Shown here: piece after piece, positions 21,161 to 31,984 of the stretch
Position numbering within the stretch: the stretch's first letter is position 1
How the letters are laid out: the number at the start of each line of letters is the position of its first letter
NCBI GenBank assembly: GCA_917880885.1
Contig: OU862927.1
Location: 19,423,450-19,487,449, forward strand
Source of the DNA: Limnephilus marmoratus
Taxonomy: Eukaryota; Arthropoda; Insecta; Trichoptera; Limnephilidae
Direction: 5' to 3'
Length of the DNA stretch: 64,000 nucleotides
Position numbers and translations under genes: made by a program
The notes under the pieces: generated by a model
What the model was told of the DNA's origin: nothing
Seen by the model: only the letters and a program-made list of their open reading frames with translations
The model's database searches: none

Positions 21161-21310
21161 TGTATCTTTTCTCGGAAGATTTTTCAATGTGGATGAGTGT
21201 TTCAGGCTGATAATTATTGCTTATAATAATTGTTACCCTTTGTGCTATGCATAAAAAATCTTGTCTTAAAAACGTTAGTTTTACAATTAAAAATAATAAC
21301 AAATAACTGT

Positions 21311-22415
21311 ATTCAACATTTATCGTAGGGGTCGATAACGTTTTCGAATTAAATAATTTTACTACAATTTTAGAAACCTGCTGGTGTCGCGAAACTGCGA
21401 CTCCACTGTTAATTGGCGGTAAATGATGCAGAGCAAAGCCCACGCAGCCCTCGAAGGACCAGTCCCGAAACTACGTGAAATCGCTAAGTTATATGGGACG
21501 ATTAAATAGCATACACTCGCAAAACCTGATGGATAGTCAGTCGATAGTTCAGATCTGTGCTTTTGGAAAATTAGATAAGCACAGATCGGAATAAGGAAAA
21601 TAGGACTCACCGTTGCAGATGGGGCCTCACTGATCTCCAGTTTTGGTGTACACTTTTCACTGTTTAAAATTCGCAATATTCTTATAACAAGAGGTTACGA
21701 TACATGCGCCCTGTCTGAGATGTTATTTTGTACTGAGCAGGAAAGCACACTGTCACCTCTCCAAAGTTGAGTATTTCTTGCAACAATTTTTATGGTGACA
21801 TTTGGGAAGGAAAGATTAGGTAGGTGGGATAAATTCAGGATTTTGACATATCTACCCACCAAGTCTGCGAATGCAATACCCAATCAATCCCATATAAAAA
21901 CGCGCGAACACCTGCATTTCAAAATCATTTAGAGAGGTAGTATGTACTTACCTAACTATAATATCGATAGAAGCCGTTAAGAAAATTGTTATTTTTAAAT
22001 TTCCCACGGTAAATGCACGGCGACGGCATCGACTTGCGGGATCTCATTTCTGATGCCAGAAAATTATTACTTTTTTTCCTTTGAAGGACGTGGATATATG
22101 TATATCTAGGTATAACTCACTATTATTTAGTAGACAAAATAGAGCTCCAAGATTACTATGGTTAAAAAAAACGTAGTTTTTGCTTTTTGTGCCGTTGCCG
22201 TACCGTCGCCGTAGGAATATTAAAAGCACCCAATGACCATTCACAACGTCTTTATCCCTATTATCTACCAACCCTGACTGAGACAACTCTGATAGTAACT
22301 TAGAAATCGAAATGTGGTGCCGGAGAAAAATGCTCAGGATTCCATGAACAGCCAGACTCACAAATGTGTCCATTTTGGAAGTGCTAGACATCCGTAATAA
22401 TATTCCCATATTTCT
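21311..22415. other. No recognisable gene over 1.1 kb
   Basis: Minus frames of 104, 112 and 130 codons occur here. The 112-codon one reads into the tRNA array, and the others show no family motif. Nothing is supported. Confidence 0.45.
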
Positions 22416-22766
22416 GAGCATCTCAAAAATCTTCACTGGCTGAAGTGCCCTGATAGAATCCAGATTAAGCTCTGCTGGATGGTATTCAAGTCCCTTAACA
22501 GAACGGCTCCGGCTTACTTATCGGAAATGTGTATTCCAGAAAATTTCAATTCTCGACAATCAACTCTCAGATCAGCAGCAACATCAGCGATCGGAAGGTT
22601 GAAGAAACCAAAGCGCACACCAGATACTAAATTCGATGAGCATGCTTTTGGAGTGTCAGGACCTAAAGTCTGGTATGGACTACCACACGAGTTAAGAATG
22701 ATCACAGATTCAGCGGAATTTAGAGCTGAACTTAAAACTCATCTTTTCAGACAGTCGTATCCATAA
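22416..22766 (+). pseudogene. C-terminal fragment of a CR1/L2-type LINE
   Basis: The frame upstream of the first Met reads EHLKNLHWLKCPDRIQIKLC and continues VFKSLNRTAPAYLSEMC, then FGVSGPKVWYGLPHELR and FRAELKTHLFRQSYP before the stop. LHWL...R..FK...F..LN..AP.YL and GP..W..LP..LR are hallmark C-terminal motifs of CR1/L2 LINE proteins. It is open for 117 codons without a stop, so relatively young, but the catalytic part is absent. An A-rich stretch follows the stop codon. Confidence 0.78.
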
Positions 22767-23089
22767 GTTAAAAAAAACCTTTCACCTTCGCCTTCACGGA
22801 TCGCGACATTGTAAATAGATAAGTGTGTAAAAATAAAGCAAATTCTTAAAATTCTCCAGTCTTTCAAAATAAATATTAACTCAACTTTGGTATTTATCTT
22901 CTTATAAATGCAAAACCAACAGTGATGAGTTTAGCAAAGGTGAAGTCATACAATGTCCAATGATTTAAATATAACGTCCTCCACGTGCAAAGTCGTATCT
23001 TCCCCAAGCATAAACTTTCTAATAAAGTGTGTTTATCGGAAGTGTCCTGCAGGTAAGGGTGTTTCTGTATCTATTTGTAAATAATAAAA
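22767..23089. other. Probable LINE 3' UTR and spacer
   Basis: Begins with the A-rich 3' part of the LINE fragment. The rest is unrecognised. Confidence 0.4.
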
Positions 23090-23185
23090 TTAGATAGAGC
23101 CTAAGATTCATAATAAATTGTGAAGCGCCCTTGAGGTGATTTTTCACAAAAACGGCGCTCTATCCAATTATTATTATTATCCCCT
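23090..23185 (+). mobile_element. L2-type LINE 3' end
   Basis: Reads gaagcgcccttgaggtga, then cacaaaaacggcgctctatc, then ATTATTATTATT. A paired GCGC stem followed by an ATT-repeat tail is the conserved 3' end of L2-type LINEs. Four similar tails occur at 25.84, 29.95, 31.99 (minus) and 53.17 kb (minus). Confidence 0.65.
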
Positions 23186-23389
23186 ATTAATAGGCTTTCA
23201 ATTATCTTCCTACAACTTAGCTTAAGGTATTTTGAGCCTTGTCCATCATGGAAATTAGAGTAGGGGTCACGATACTCAGCATGAGGAACCAACTTAAGAA
23301 GAAGTTTTTCTATAGCATTGTTTCATTGTTATCATTTTATTTATTTTTGTATCATGTTTTACAATATCGTTGTACTCCAGTTATTAGTT

Positions 23390-23871
23390 TACTAGCTGGG
23401 GTACTCGGCTTCGCTCAGGAAGTTAATTTGAGATTTAACTGCTTTTCGACCCCACAACAGATCTTGTTTTGCATACCCCTACCAACGGGTAGCCCCACCC
23501 ATACAAACAAGGCTTCCAATAGTCCACAATGTTCCAGAATATTCCACAACATTCGAGAGTGTTTTGGAATGTTCCATACTGATCTGGGATGTTCTGGGAT
23601 ATTCCCAAACATTTCAGAATGTTCCGGATGTTCTGGAATGTTGTGGAATGCTCTAGAATACTCTCAAATGTTCTGGACTGTTCTAGCAATTTTTAGAGAG
23701 CGAAATTTCCAGCCCTTATATCTTTAAAAGCACGCCCTTTAGGTAAAAACGAGAACCTTGTCACGGATGGGGGATAGAGGGCTACCATACCGAATAATTC
23801 CCCTGATCGTATCGGGACTCGTTTCTGAGTTTTAGCGGGAAGCACACTTTCATATACATTCTTTTATAATA
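23390..23871 (+). mobile_element. CTAGCTG-type dispersed repeat with HSE-like minisatellite
   Basis: Starts tactagctggggtactcggc-like (ACTAGCTGGGGTACTCGGCT at 23391), as do copies at 55.55 kb and, on minus, 53.10 kb. Its middle (about 23520-23690) is a degenerate minisatellite rich in GTTCYGGAAT/GGAATGTTC units, which are alternating TTC/GAA pentamers. Frames across it are low-complexity. The element class is uncertain. Confidence 0.5.
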
Positions 23872-23873
23872 TA

Positions 23874-24254
23874 CAGGTGTCCGGGGGTAAAGTGCATTAA
23901 CTTCGGGAGGTGATTCTACACGATAGTATAAGTAAAAAAGATGAAAAACTTTTTTCGAAATTCCTACTTTTAGGGGTAGCTTTGTGGTAAAAAGATAAAA
24001 TTAAACCGGCGTGCGCGGCCAGATTTATTATTTTCCGCTGTTACGATACGGGCCAACCACAATCGAGTCGGGCGCCCGGCAGGCTCTCAGCAAGTAAGAT
24101 CGTACCTCACACTAAGGATTTTTAGTAGGTACTTACGTCTTTTTGTATGGGAAAAAAATGTTGGAATTTCGGAAAAAGTTGTTAATCTTTTTTACTCTTA
24201 CCATCATGTAGAAGCACCTCCCGAAGTTAATGCACGTTACCCCCGGACACCCTG
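23874..24254. mobile_element. TA-flanked MITE with long inverted ends
   Basis: Left end CAGGTGTCCGGGGGTAA and right end TTACCCCCGGACACCCTG, each next to TA (23872-23873 and 24255-24256). Inverted similarity continues about 95 bp inward (TGCATTAACTTCGGGAGGTG on both sides). TA duplication fits the Tc1/mariner superfamily. 381 bp, non-coding. Confidence 0.85.
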
Positions 24255-24256
24255 TA

Positions 24257-25019
24257 TTGATATGTATTGTGTTATATTTATTACCACAATACGGGCTTTT
24301 TAATAATAAATGTATTCGTTTTAATTTTATTTACTTTAGACCTTTTAGATGTTCAAATTAAAAATTTTGTCCATTAAACATTAGATTTTGCGCTAGGAGA
24401 TGCAATAGATGAAGGCTACTGAAGTAATGCAGGTCAGAGACAACAACACCCGGAAGCTACTAAACTTGTCAAAGCGCTGAATCGGTCCCAAAGAAATGGC
24501 GCAAGGATTAGATAAAAAAATAATTTTAAAAATATTTGTAAATAAAAGGAAATGCCCGAATTTTTATTTCAAATCAGACGTTTTTTTCAAATCAACAATA
24601 AATGACTGGGTTTCCTCGTGGGAAAAATGCTTTGTTTATTTTTTTATGAAAATCCACGCGGTTCGAGAATAATAAAAAGAATGTCCTGACAAACACATCG
24701 TCCTCTGAATTTGTAAATATTTTACTGTGCTGGCGATAACGCAAATATACTCGTACAACGGAATATTTCGTTCTGGTTTATAAAAAAATATAATATATGT
24801 GTGTATATTATGTACTATTATGTTCGATATTGCTTTGTAGACGCCAGATTGAAAAGAACGGCGTTTTAACTCCACCTACCCACTATTTTATATGTAGGTT
24901 CATGCATGAGTTCGTCGAGTTGTTATTAATATTAAAATGTATTTTTGTGTAAACAAAATATATATTGTTGCAATTGGCTCCCAACTTACTACTCGTATTG
25001 GCATTTTTCGATTCAACGC
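24257..25019. other. No recognisable gene
   Basis: AT-rich spacer. The minus frame at 24636-24875 has no motif. Confidence 0.45.
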
Positions 25020-25190
25020 TGGAAGATATCCGGTTTAGAAGTTAAAGCATTATTCCTTGAGATTTTGATTTCTTGAGAGAGAGGGGCGATTCCTGTTCAA
25101 TGAACTTAAGGATAAAGCATTATCCTTAACCTTAAGATTAACGACTTTTCATTAACTAGGGGCAATTCCGGTTCTACTTACGGCTTATCA
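25020..25190. repeat. Left part of a split minisatellite
   Basis: Imperfect units containing ATTAACGACTTTTCATTAAC, GGGGCAATTCCGGTTCTACT and CTTAAGGATAAAGCATTATCC. The same units continue at 26630-26820. Confidence 0.6.
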
Positions 25191-25191
25191 T

Positions 25192-25432
25192 TTTTTTTAT
25201 TCAAATAAAAAGAAAATACTTTATTTTAAGTCACTTTATTGTTATTTTTTCCGTCTACCGGTTTTGGTACCTCCGTACCATCATCAGGACTGAATATAAA
25301 AATACTGGTATAAATAGGAGTATTTTCATATTCAGTCCTGATGATGGTACGGAGGTATCGAAACCGGTAGATGGAAAAAAATAACAATAAAGTGACTTAA
25401 AACAAAGTATTTTCTTTTTATTTATTTAAAAC
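25192..25432. mobile_element. Palindromic foldback element with hammerhead-like module
   Basis: A near-perfect palindrome with arms of about 100 bp. The left arm contains GTCACTTTATTGTTATTTTT, the right arm AAAAATAACAATAAAGTGAC. The right arm carries CTGATGA (25338-25344), a short hairpin GGTAC-GGAG-GTATC, then GAAACCGGTAG (25360-25370). The left arm has the same module on the minus strand with a better stem (GGTAC/GTACC) but AAAACCGG. CTGATGA...GAAA is the hammerhead ribozyme core order. An extra T follows CTGATGA here, so the ribozyme reading is tentative. Confidence 0.72.
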
Positions 25433-25839
25433 GTTAAGTCATAATGTGTTTGCTTCTTACGATTTTTTTTTAATTCCTTATAAGTTAAAACTCTCGACAG
25501 ACCAAGATGCCAAACGTAACGTCCATGACCAAGTGGGTCGATCGACGACCCCATAATATTTTTTTTGCATTTCAACCATACCTCCTTGCAATAGTTTTAT
25601 GTGCACTCTGAATTTGTATTATTTCTAAATGTTAACTGCCTCCTGTTCTATATAATTTAGTTTAAATGATTCTTGTTGAATGGCACCATGATGGTTTATC
25701 ATTATATATTGTCCTGTGCCAAAACAGCACTCACTATTGTTGTCAATATTGTTCTTTAGGAATTGCTTTGTATATTTTTGTATATTCGTTATTTCACATT
25801 ATTTAATTAATTTTTTAAGGACTCGTAAGGAACACTGTA

Positions 25840-25937
25840 GGTTAATTTTAAGTTTATTATAATTAAGCGCACTTGAAGTGAAATATCACAAAACTGCGCT
25901 ATATAAATACTACGTTATTATTATTATTATTATAGAA
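25840..25937 (+). mobile_element. L2-type LINE 3' end
   Basis: TAAGCGCACTTGAAGTGAAA, then AAACTGCGCTATATAAATAC, then an ATT repeat (25917-25935). About 400 bp of probable 3' UTR precede it without a coding remnant that I can read. Confidence 0.65.
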
Positions 25938-26629
25938 ATCTTTTTTATTTGTCCATTTATTGGGCAGGAAATATTACCTATATTTTGACAAAATATTTTT
26001 TCCTGCGATCAACGATTTTTTCACATTTTTTTTTAAACGGCACTTTTTGTATTAATTCTTTGCGCAGGAATACCTAAAATTCTAATAACATATTTCATGT
26101 ATTTAAGTAGATATGAGAAGGATAGTGTTTTTGGGGTGTACCTTCGGCCCCAGTTGGCTGCGGGAGAGTTAAAAGAAATATAATATTTCACTTTCTTAAC
26201 TTAAGTACAGATATATAGTATAGTATAGTAGTAATATTTTTAATTTAGCTCTAACAACTTAAGATTAAACAGTTTTTTTTAAGATATTTATACTCTTTCG
26301 GTTTTTAGGCTGTCTGGAGGGAGATTATATATATTTGTACACCCTCGAGGCCAATGTTTCTTAACCACTTTCAGGCCACTTTCAGTCTTAACCGTATTTG
26401 TGTACATTTATTATGTTGTCTAGTATAATGTTCGTGTAGTTGTGACATTTTTATAAATGTTGTGTTTGTGTGTATAAGTCAATTTTGTAGATTAAAAGGC
26501 ATATGTTATATTCGGACAATGTTCTTATTTTCAGACGGTTCATTTCCTGGTATAATTTTTTTGTGGAAGTTCTGGGTTATAATTAAAGAGTTTTTTAATA
26601 ATTTTGTTCTAATATCCTTAACTTTTTAA

Positions 26630-26820
26630 AAAATTAACAACTTATTCGTTAACTGCGATTCCAGAGGGTCAGTTCCGGTTCTACTTAAATATTAGGAATT
26701 ACCTTAAAATTAACGACTATTTCGTTAAATAGGGGCGATTATAGTTCTGCTTAAGGAATTGTCCTTATCTTTATCTATAAAATTAACGAATTTTTCGTTA
26801 ACAATGTAAATCGGTGGTTT
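26630..26820. repeat. Right part of the split minisatellite
   Basis: Three further units (AAAATTAACGACTATTTCGTTA; GGGGCGATTATAGTTCTGCT), resuming the array left at 25190. About 1.44 kb of foldback and LINE DNA separates the halves. Confidence 0.6.
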
Positions 26821-27474
26821 GTAATTTATATCTTCACTCGCCAGAATGCATTTTTATCATTTTTATTATTTTATTTTACATTTCATCATATTTCCACAGA
26901 AAATAAAGAAAAAATATTTTTTTAAATAATTATCATTAAATCACAAATAATTGCCAAAGTTGCCTCTAAAATAATGAAAAATAGATTTCTTTAATTACCT
27001 ATATTTTATAATTTACAATAAATAAATAAATAAAGTATCTCACATCCGTACTACATATTTGTTACAACTTTTGATAAAAAAATATACCTATATATATTTT
27101 GGTTTTGTTTCAAGTCTTTTGGCCTCAAATCCAAAGTTAAATTTTGTGTGAAAGAGGCCGCGTTGCGAAATTTTGTCGCATATATTATTTTTACTATCAG
27201 CCACGATTTTAATTAAAAAAAAACCGTAGTTACATAATTTCAACGCGATAATAAAAATTACATAAAGAAAACCGTTTTTCACGAGGTAGTAATAGAACCT
27301 ACAATCAGATTGCAAACACGCGTTAGAAATGTAAGTCAAAGTTATAAAATACAACATAGTAAAGGTTTTATTGGCAATCATATAATATTAATGTTTTTTA
27401 ATTTGGTGATAAAATCTTTAATCATGGTTTTGTACGTGTTCCTGTACAATGTATAAATTACGACTGAAATTAAA
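26821..27474. other. No recognisable gene
   Basis: Very AT-rich. A 97-codon minus frame at 27088-27381 has no motif I can assign. Confidence 0.45.
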
Positions 27475-27478
27475 TTAA

Positions 27479-28916
27479 GAGCGTTTAACCAGCCAGCGGC
27501 CGAAAATCCACATTTCGCGGTTACAATGAGAAAGATTAATTATTATCCGTACCAGCTTTTTAAAATTATAACTCAATATCGATTTTATTTCATTCCAAAT
27601 TTGCTTTAATTTATACCTACATCCAAAAATGCTGAAAGGCGTGATGATAAAACTATTAGAATAATGTACTTTTTGTAATTATTTTTTGATTATAAGTATA
27701 TATCATTTTTCAATAATGTCTACGTTAAATAAGAATGTTAAAAAAATCTGAAATATATTAGTCAGTAAGTGCGCAAATAAATACACCATCGGACCAATTT
27801 TCGCCAAGAAACACATGTACGTATATATATATTTTTATGATTTTATTTAAACTAAAATTAAAATTCTAAAACATGCGATACCCAGATAATGTATTGATTT
27901 ATTTTACTGCATGATTATATGATTTGAAAAGGGTATGGTTTAATACAAAATCTTTTTTGAAAATTTAACAAATCTGCCAACGACCTGTGGTATAACCTTA
28001 TTATACTAAAGAAAACATATTTTCTTAAAATTTAAAACATGCGAATGCTAAATAAAATATTTTTATTTAATTTGTATACTTTTTATTCACATCGTAACTT
28101 TATCTAAACTACTTGTTTTCTCATGTTAAAGATGGAGGTACTGCCTTTATTATTTATGTAAAAGCCCTCTGGGCGTAAAATAAAAGAAATAAATAAACAA
28201 CTAAATAAATTAATGTTCTCCAAAACGAGCTTGAAAAATCATTTGTCATATATTTGGATTATAATTGTGTAATTTCTACTATTTAAGAAATTCTAAAAAT
28301 TATAGTACTTTATTAAAATTAAATAGTTATAAATACATTGGGAATTCATATGTCAAATATTGGTTTATAAATGTGTAAATTCTGATTATGCAATGGTAAA
28401 TGTTCTCTGAAATGGCCTGGAAAGAATCTCCTACTTGTGATCTCACTAAAGAAAACACTCATAGAACATTAATAATAAGTACTCATAGAACATTAATAAA
28501 TGCATTCACTCTGAATGCATTTATTTATGTTCTCCAAATTGACCTTGAAAAAAAATCGCATCTTTGCGATTCTTTTAAAGACATAAAGAAACCATCCCTT
28601 AATTATATACAACTCTTAATGTTCTCAAAAGTTGTCTTGACAGAAGCAAATTCCCGTGATATCTTGAACGAAACCATTCCTTTGTTAAGAATATTATGAA
28701 CTAAATATACAATTTGACTGTCCTGAAACGGGTATTCTGCCCAGTTGGACAGACAAATGATCACATTGTAATGTATTGTAATATATATGCTTATGTAAAT
28801 AAAAAAAAAGAACAATCTTTCGAAATCCATGTATAATTTTTTTGTGGAAAAGAGTCAATACGTCTAAAATCTGATTTAAAACTGACATATTTCTGGTTTT
28901 CTCTGTTTTCCCTCAA
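27479..28916 (+). mobile_element. TTAA-flanked element, copy 1, interrupted
   Basis: Begins after TTAA (27475-27478) with GAGCGTTTAACCAGCCAGCG, the same start as the copies at 37456, 55297 and 58692. Homology stops near 28055 and resumes at 28808 with GAACAATCTTTCGAAATCCA. Its right end is eroded (ctctgttttccctcaa). The middle is occupied by other repeat sequence. Confidence 0.7.
28056..28807 (+). mobile_element. Insertion with jockey-type 3' end and inverted-repeat block
   Basis: Contains GTAAAAGCCCTCTGGGCGTA and an AAATAAATAA tail (28158-28205), matching the hairpin-plus-tail 3' end of LINE K1 (36810-36860). The segment 28480-28800 recurs inverted at 29520-29830 (GTCCTGAAACGGGTATTCTG against its near complement). 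The 99-codon frame at 28400-28699 lies in this repeat and has no recognisable motif. Confidence 0.5.
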
Positions 28917-29076
28917 AATAGTCGATTTTCACAATGTCAATTTTATTTAACTTATATAGGGTTCACAACTATAATTTTAGTAAAGAGTACAAAACAGTTT
29001 AGAACAAAATAGAATCATTGAGAGTTAAAAGAAAGTTCACGATTTTCCTCACTAAACACTAAGCGTATTTAGTTAA

Positions 29077-29240
29077 GGGAACGTACCCATACTACGTGAC
29101 CAACTTTTTGCAATTTTCAACCCCCCCCCCCCCCCCCCCGGTGACCAAAAACCTAAGCCCGCCGCCGCTCTTTTGTACCAAGCGTGACATTTTGAAGACC
29201 CCCCCCCCCTAAACGTGTCACGTAGTATGGGTACGTTCCC
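29077..29240. mobile_element. PIF/Harbinger-type MITE, copy 1
   Basis: Perfect inverted ends GGGAACGTACCCATACTACG, flanked by TAA on both sides (29074-29076, 29241-29243). The interior has long C runs and AAACCTAAGCCCGCCGCCG. Other copies at 48730 and 53577 are flanked by TTA. A 3-bp TWA duplication is the PIF/Harbinger signature. 164 bp, non-coding. Confidence 0.88.
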
Positions 29241-29519
29241 TAAACACTCCAACATAGGACCCGCGGTCTCTTAGTTGGGCAAAAAATGCACGGCAAGTAA
29301 TGTCCACTAGGGCACGGTTACTTTAATTCCCAATGAGGACCCAGAGGGTTCTCTTGATATGGTATTGGTTTGTTAACTTAGCACTGACCACTAGGATGCT
29401 GTTGCTTAGTTCTACCTGGAGTCCGGCCATACTGATTTGATATATGTACATATATATTATATATTGGTTTTTGGCAAGTTACAGGGAGAAATTAACCCCT
29501 TTGTGTAATCTGTAGTAAT

Positions 29520-29830
29520 ATTTTATTTATTTATATATGCATAAATATTACAATACATTAACAAAATGATACTTTATCTGTCCAACTGGGAAGGATACCC
29601 GTTTCAGGACAGCCAAATTGAACATTTAGTTCATAATATTCTTAACAAATGAATGGTTTCGTTCAAGATATCACAGGAATTTGTTCTGTCAAGACAACTT
29701 TTGAGAACATTAAAAATTGTATTCTGAACAAAGGGATGATTTCTTTATGTCTTAGAAAGAATCGAAAAGATGTGTTTTTTTTCAAGATCATTTTGGAGAA
29801 CATTAATAATTGCATCACCTGATGGATTTT
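29520..29830 (-). repeat. Inverted partner of 28480-28800
   Basis: Antisense copy of the block at 28.5-28.8 kb, with an arm separation of about 720 bp that includes the Harbinger MITE. Both contain the GTTCTCCAAA-like and GTTGTCTTGACAGAA-type segments. Divergence is visible, so this is not a fresh duplication. Confidence 0.6.
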
Positions 29831-29949
29831 TTTTTACCCGATGTTCGGGCTGACTTGGGCAAGATGAAGGGCATTAATAAAATAATATTTTTTTGATGTT
29901 TGTTTGGTATCTGTTATAACATTATCTATCTATCATTTGTTTATTTATA

Positions 29950-30018
29950 ACATATTTATGTCTAGCCCTTGTGATGATTTTCCACAAAAACGGCGCTATG
30001 CAAGTCATTCAAATATTA
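29950..30018 (+). mobile_element. L2-type LINE 3' end fragment
   Basis: Reads gatgattttccacaaaaacg, then GGCGCTATGCAAGTC, then ATTATTAT. Same tail family as 23090 and 25840. Confidence 0.55.
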
Positions 30019-30349
30019 TTATCTCTTAAATACCTTAAGTTTTTAATTTCCTAAAAAAAATATATGTCAATTTAAAATTAATAGAATATTTAATTTTTAC
30101 CACGTTTATTGTTTATAAAAAAACCGAAATGTTTCATGAGCGACGCTCATTTCTTCGGTGTTTAGGTACTTAAAACTAATTATAAATAATAAACCAAGAA
30201 TTTTCCCAACCAGCGAACTTTTTGAAAAATTACGGTCCTACCGGTTTCAAAACTATTTTAAAAAATGCTATTTTAAAAGTTTTTAAAGAATCTGAAGTGT
30301 CCTCAACACGAACAACGTATGCAAGGACACTGGAGGTCTAGATTCGTTC

Positions 30350-30472
30350 AAAATAAATAAATGTAGCTTCGATTAACAAAAAAAATTAGAATCTTGCGAG
30401 AGCCTTGAAGGAGTAACCACCAGTTACTTATACCAGGGCGGGTAAGAGGTGGATTACCTCCACTGTCCTCAA
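30350..30472 (+). repeat. Dispersed repeat shared with 47.9 kb
   Basis: TGTAGCTTCGATTAAC, GAGAGCCTTGAAGGAGTAAC and CTTATACCAGGGCGGGTAAG match 47876-47985 closely. Non-coding, family unknown. Confidence 0.6.
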
Positions 30473-30513
30473 CACGAAGTATAAGTCCGAGAACATCTGG
30501 GAACATATATGTA

Positions 30514-30620
30514 CCTAGAAGCAACACGACAGCTGCACAACACCATTATGAATATGCAGGTCCAAAGCTATATAACGAATTACCCGATGCAATAAAAAGT
30601 GAGAAAAACTGTTTTAACCC
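30514..30620 (+). pseudogene. Short C-terminal LINE fragment
   Basis: Frame PRSNTTAAQHHYEYAGPKLY continues NELPDAIKSEKNCF. YAGPKLYNELP.AIK is the standard C-terminal motif of CR1/jockey-type LINE proteins. About 35 codons only. Confidence 0.65.
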
Positions 30621-31448
30621 GCCCAAATCCACGATGCGATTATAGTTTACAACGCTCTTTAAAACGTCAATAACTCCTCAAATGCTTCAATCATTAAATC
30701 AAGATTTTAGGTATTCCTAAAAAATATATTTTTGCATCCGTAAAAAATATTTTAAAAATTGTGACGTTTCTGTATAAAATAATAAAAATGTTTTCCTAAA
30801 AGTCAACACATTTCTATGTCAGTTGAGACAACAAATTTTAAATTTCTATGGGAATAACAGAGAAGACAAAACATTAATTCATTTCAACCTCATTAACCTA
30901 CGTCCAATATTACGATCTCCTTTTAGTTATGTATGACAAAAAGAGATGTAAAATAAAACGTTAAAACCTTTTGCCTATCTGTAGAGAATATTTTACTTCT
31001 CGAAGTTGATATCATAATACGTTTGTCGTCGCTTTCTAGTGCATTAATTTGAAATGTCTGAAAACAGAGATGACAATATTAATTATCTTGCTGCAAAAAA
31101 ACTTGGGTTGCTTGACATTCCGTTTTCATTTTAAAAAGAGCCACAAAAAAAATGAGGAACCACATCGGAAGGTTCGGCCAACCGACCACCTGATCCTCAA
31201 ACCAGAGTCATTTTTTAATTCCTTTCTGCGTATTTCCTTAAAATTAACGACAAAATGTTACGATTGTAGACAATCAGATGACGGGGGATGTTTTTTGTTT
31301 AGTTTTATGGGTTTTGGGTTATTTGCAGGGTCATGCCACATTTATGCCAAGTAATAAATGTTTATTTAATTTCATTTTATTTTTATCAAATAATCTTTTC
31401 GTGGAAGACTTGATTAAGACAATGACAATGCAGTGCTTTTTTTACAAT
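30621..31448. other. No recognisable gene
   Basis: A 101-codon plus frame at 31049-31354 has no recognisable domain and weak coding character. Nothing else is supported. Confidence 0.45.
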
Positions 31449-31863
31449 AGCTCCACACAGGAGGCCCTGAGAAAAATAATTCCCCCCAGGGCCTATGACA
31501 TCTTGGGGATGATGTGTGAAGGGTCTTTTTAGGAAAGGAAGGTTAGGAAGTTCTGAGAAGGAAAAGGATGTAAGGGGTGGGTAGGAATCTGGGTGTCATT
31601 GTGTCCAAGAGTGACGGACGTATGAATCCATCTCTTCCACTGCAGTGTAAGGCGATGTTCTGAGAGAGTACAGCTGGAGAAGTAATAAATATATAAATAT
31701 ATAATAATAAAGCAAAACCCGGACAAATCTCTGCCCACGAACCCGGGCATCCCTACTAAGTTACGAAACGTAGCTAACTACTTGGAATGACCTTCGGCAG
31801 AAGTGTTGGTTATCCAATAAATGGTTCCCGGGGCGGCGGCACCCATACTTGCCTCCCAAATTG
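31449..31863 (-). mobile_element. SINE-A long-subtype copy
   Basis: Runs from CTCCACACAGGAGGCCCTGA to GCCTCCCAAATTG. It contains GGAATCTGGG, the long-subtype block ATCCATCTCTTCCACTGCAG, and GGTTCCCGGGGCGGCGG. A run of TAAATATATAAATATATAAT near 31686-31707 replaces part of the middle. Antisense orientation. Confidence 0.8.
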
Positions 31864-31984
31864 AAAAGTAAGGCATTGCTCTATAATTGAGATTCCTGAT
31901 ATGTATGTGTTGTAAAACCATATAGTTACATTATAGGTAGAGCCATGTTAATTTGTGGAGATCTGGATGGGATACAAGGCCGAT

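Larger units (their letters stand above)
18532..21310. repeat. Array of 416-bp units with seven tRNA-like genes
   Basis: Near-identical 416-bp units, each carrying one tRNA-like gene. About 1.3 units are on minus (18544 to about 19110), then an inversion point near 19111, then just over five on plus to 21298. tRNA start positions are exactly 416 bp apart within each orientation. The array is bracketed by the 12-bp direct repeat ACAAATAACTGT (18532-18543 and 21299-21310), as if it integrated as one piece. I saw only scattered single-base differences (for example near 19998 and 20026), so it is recent or homogenised. Confidence 0.9.

Noticed and set aside
21105..21443. 112-codon minus frame ending in PTGLEPVSSRLPVDCS
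   Set aside because: It is the antisense of the tRNA-like gene and array flank, a frequent mis-annotation.
22044..22436. 130-codon minus frame
   Set aside because: No family motif, and it overlaps the 5' part of a LINE fragment on the other strand.
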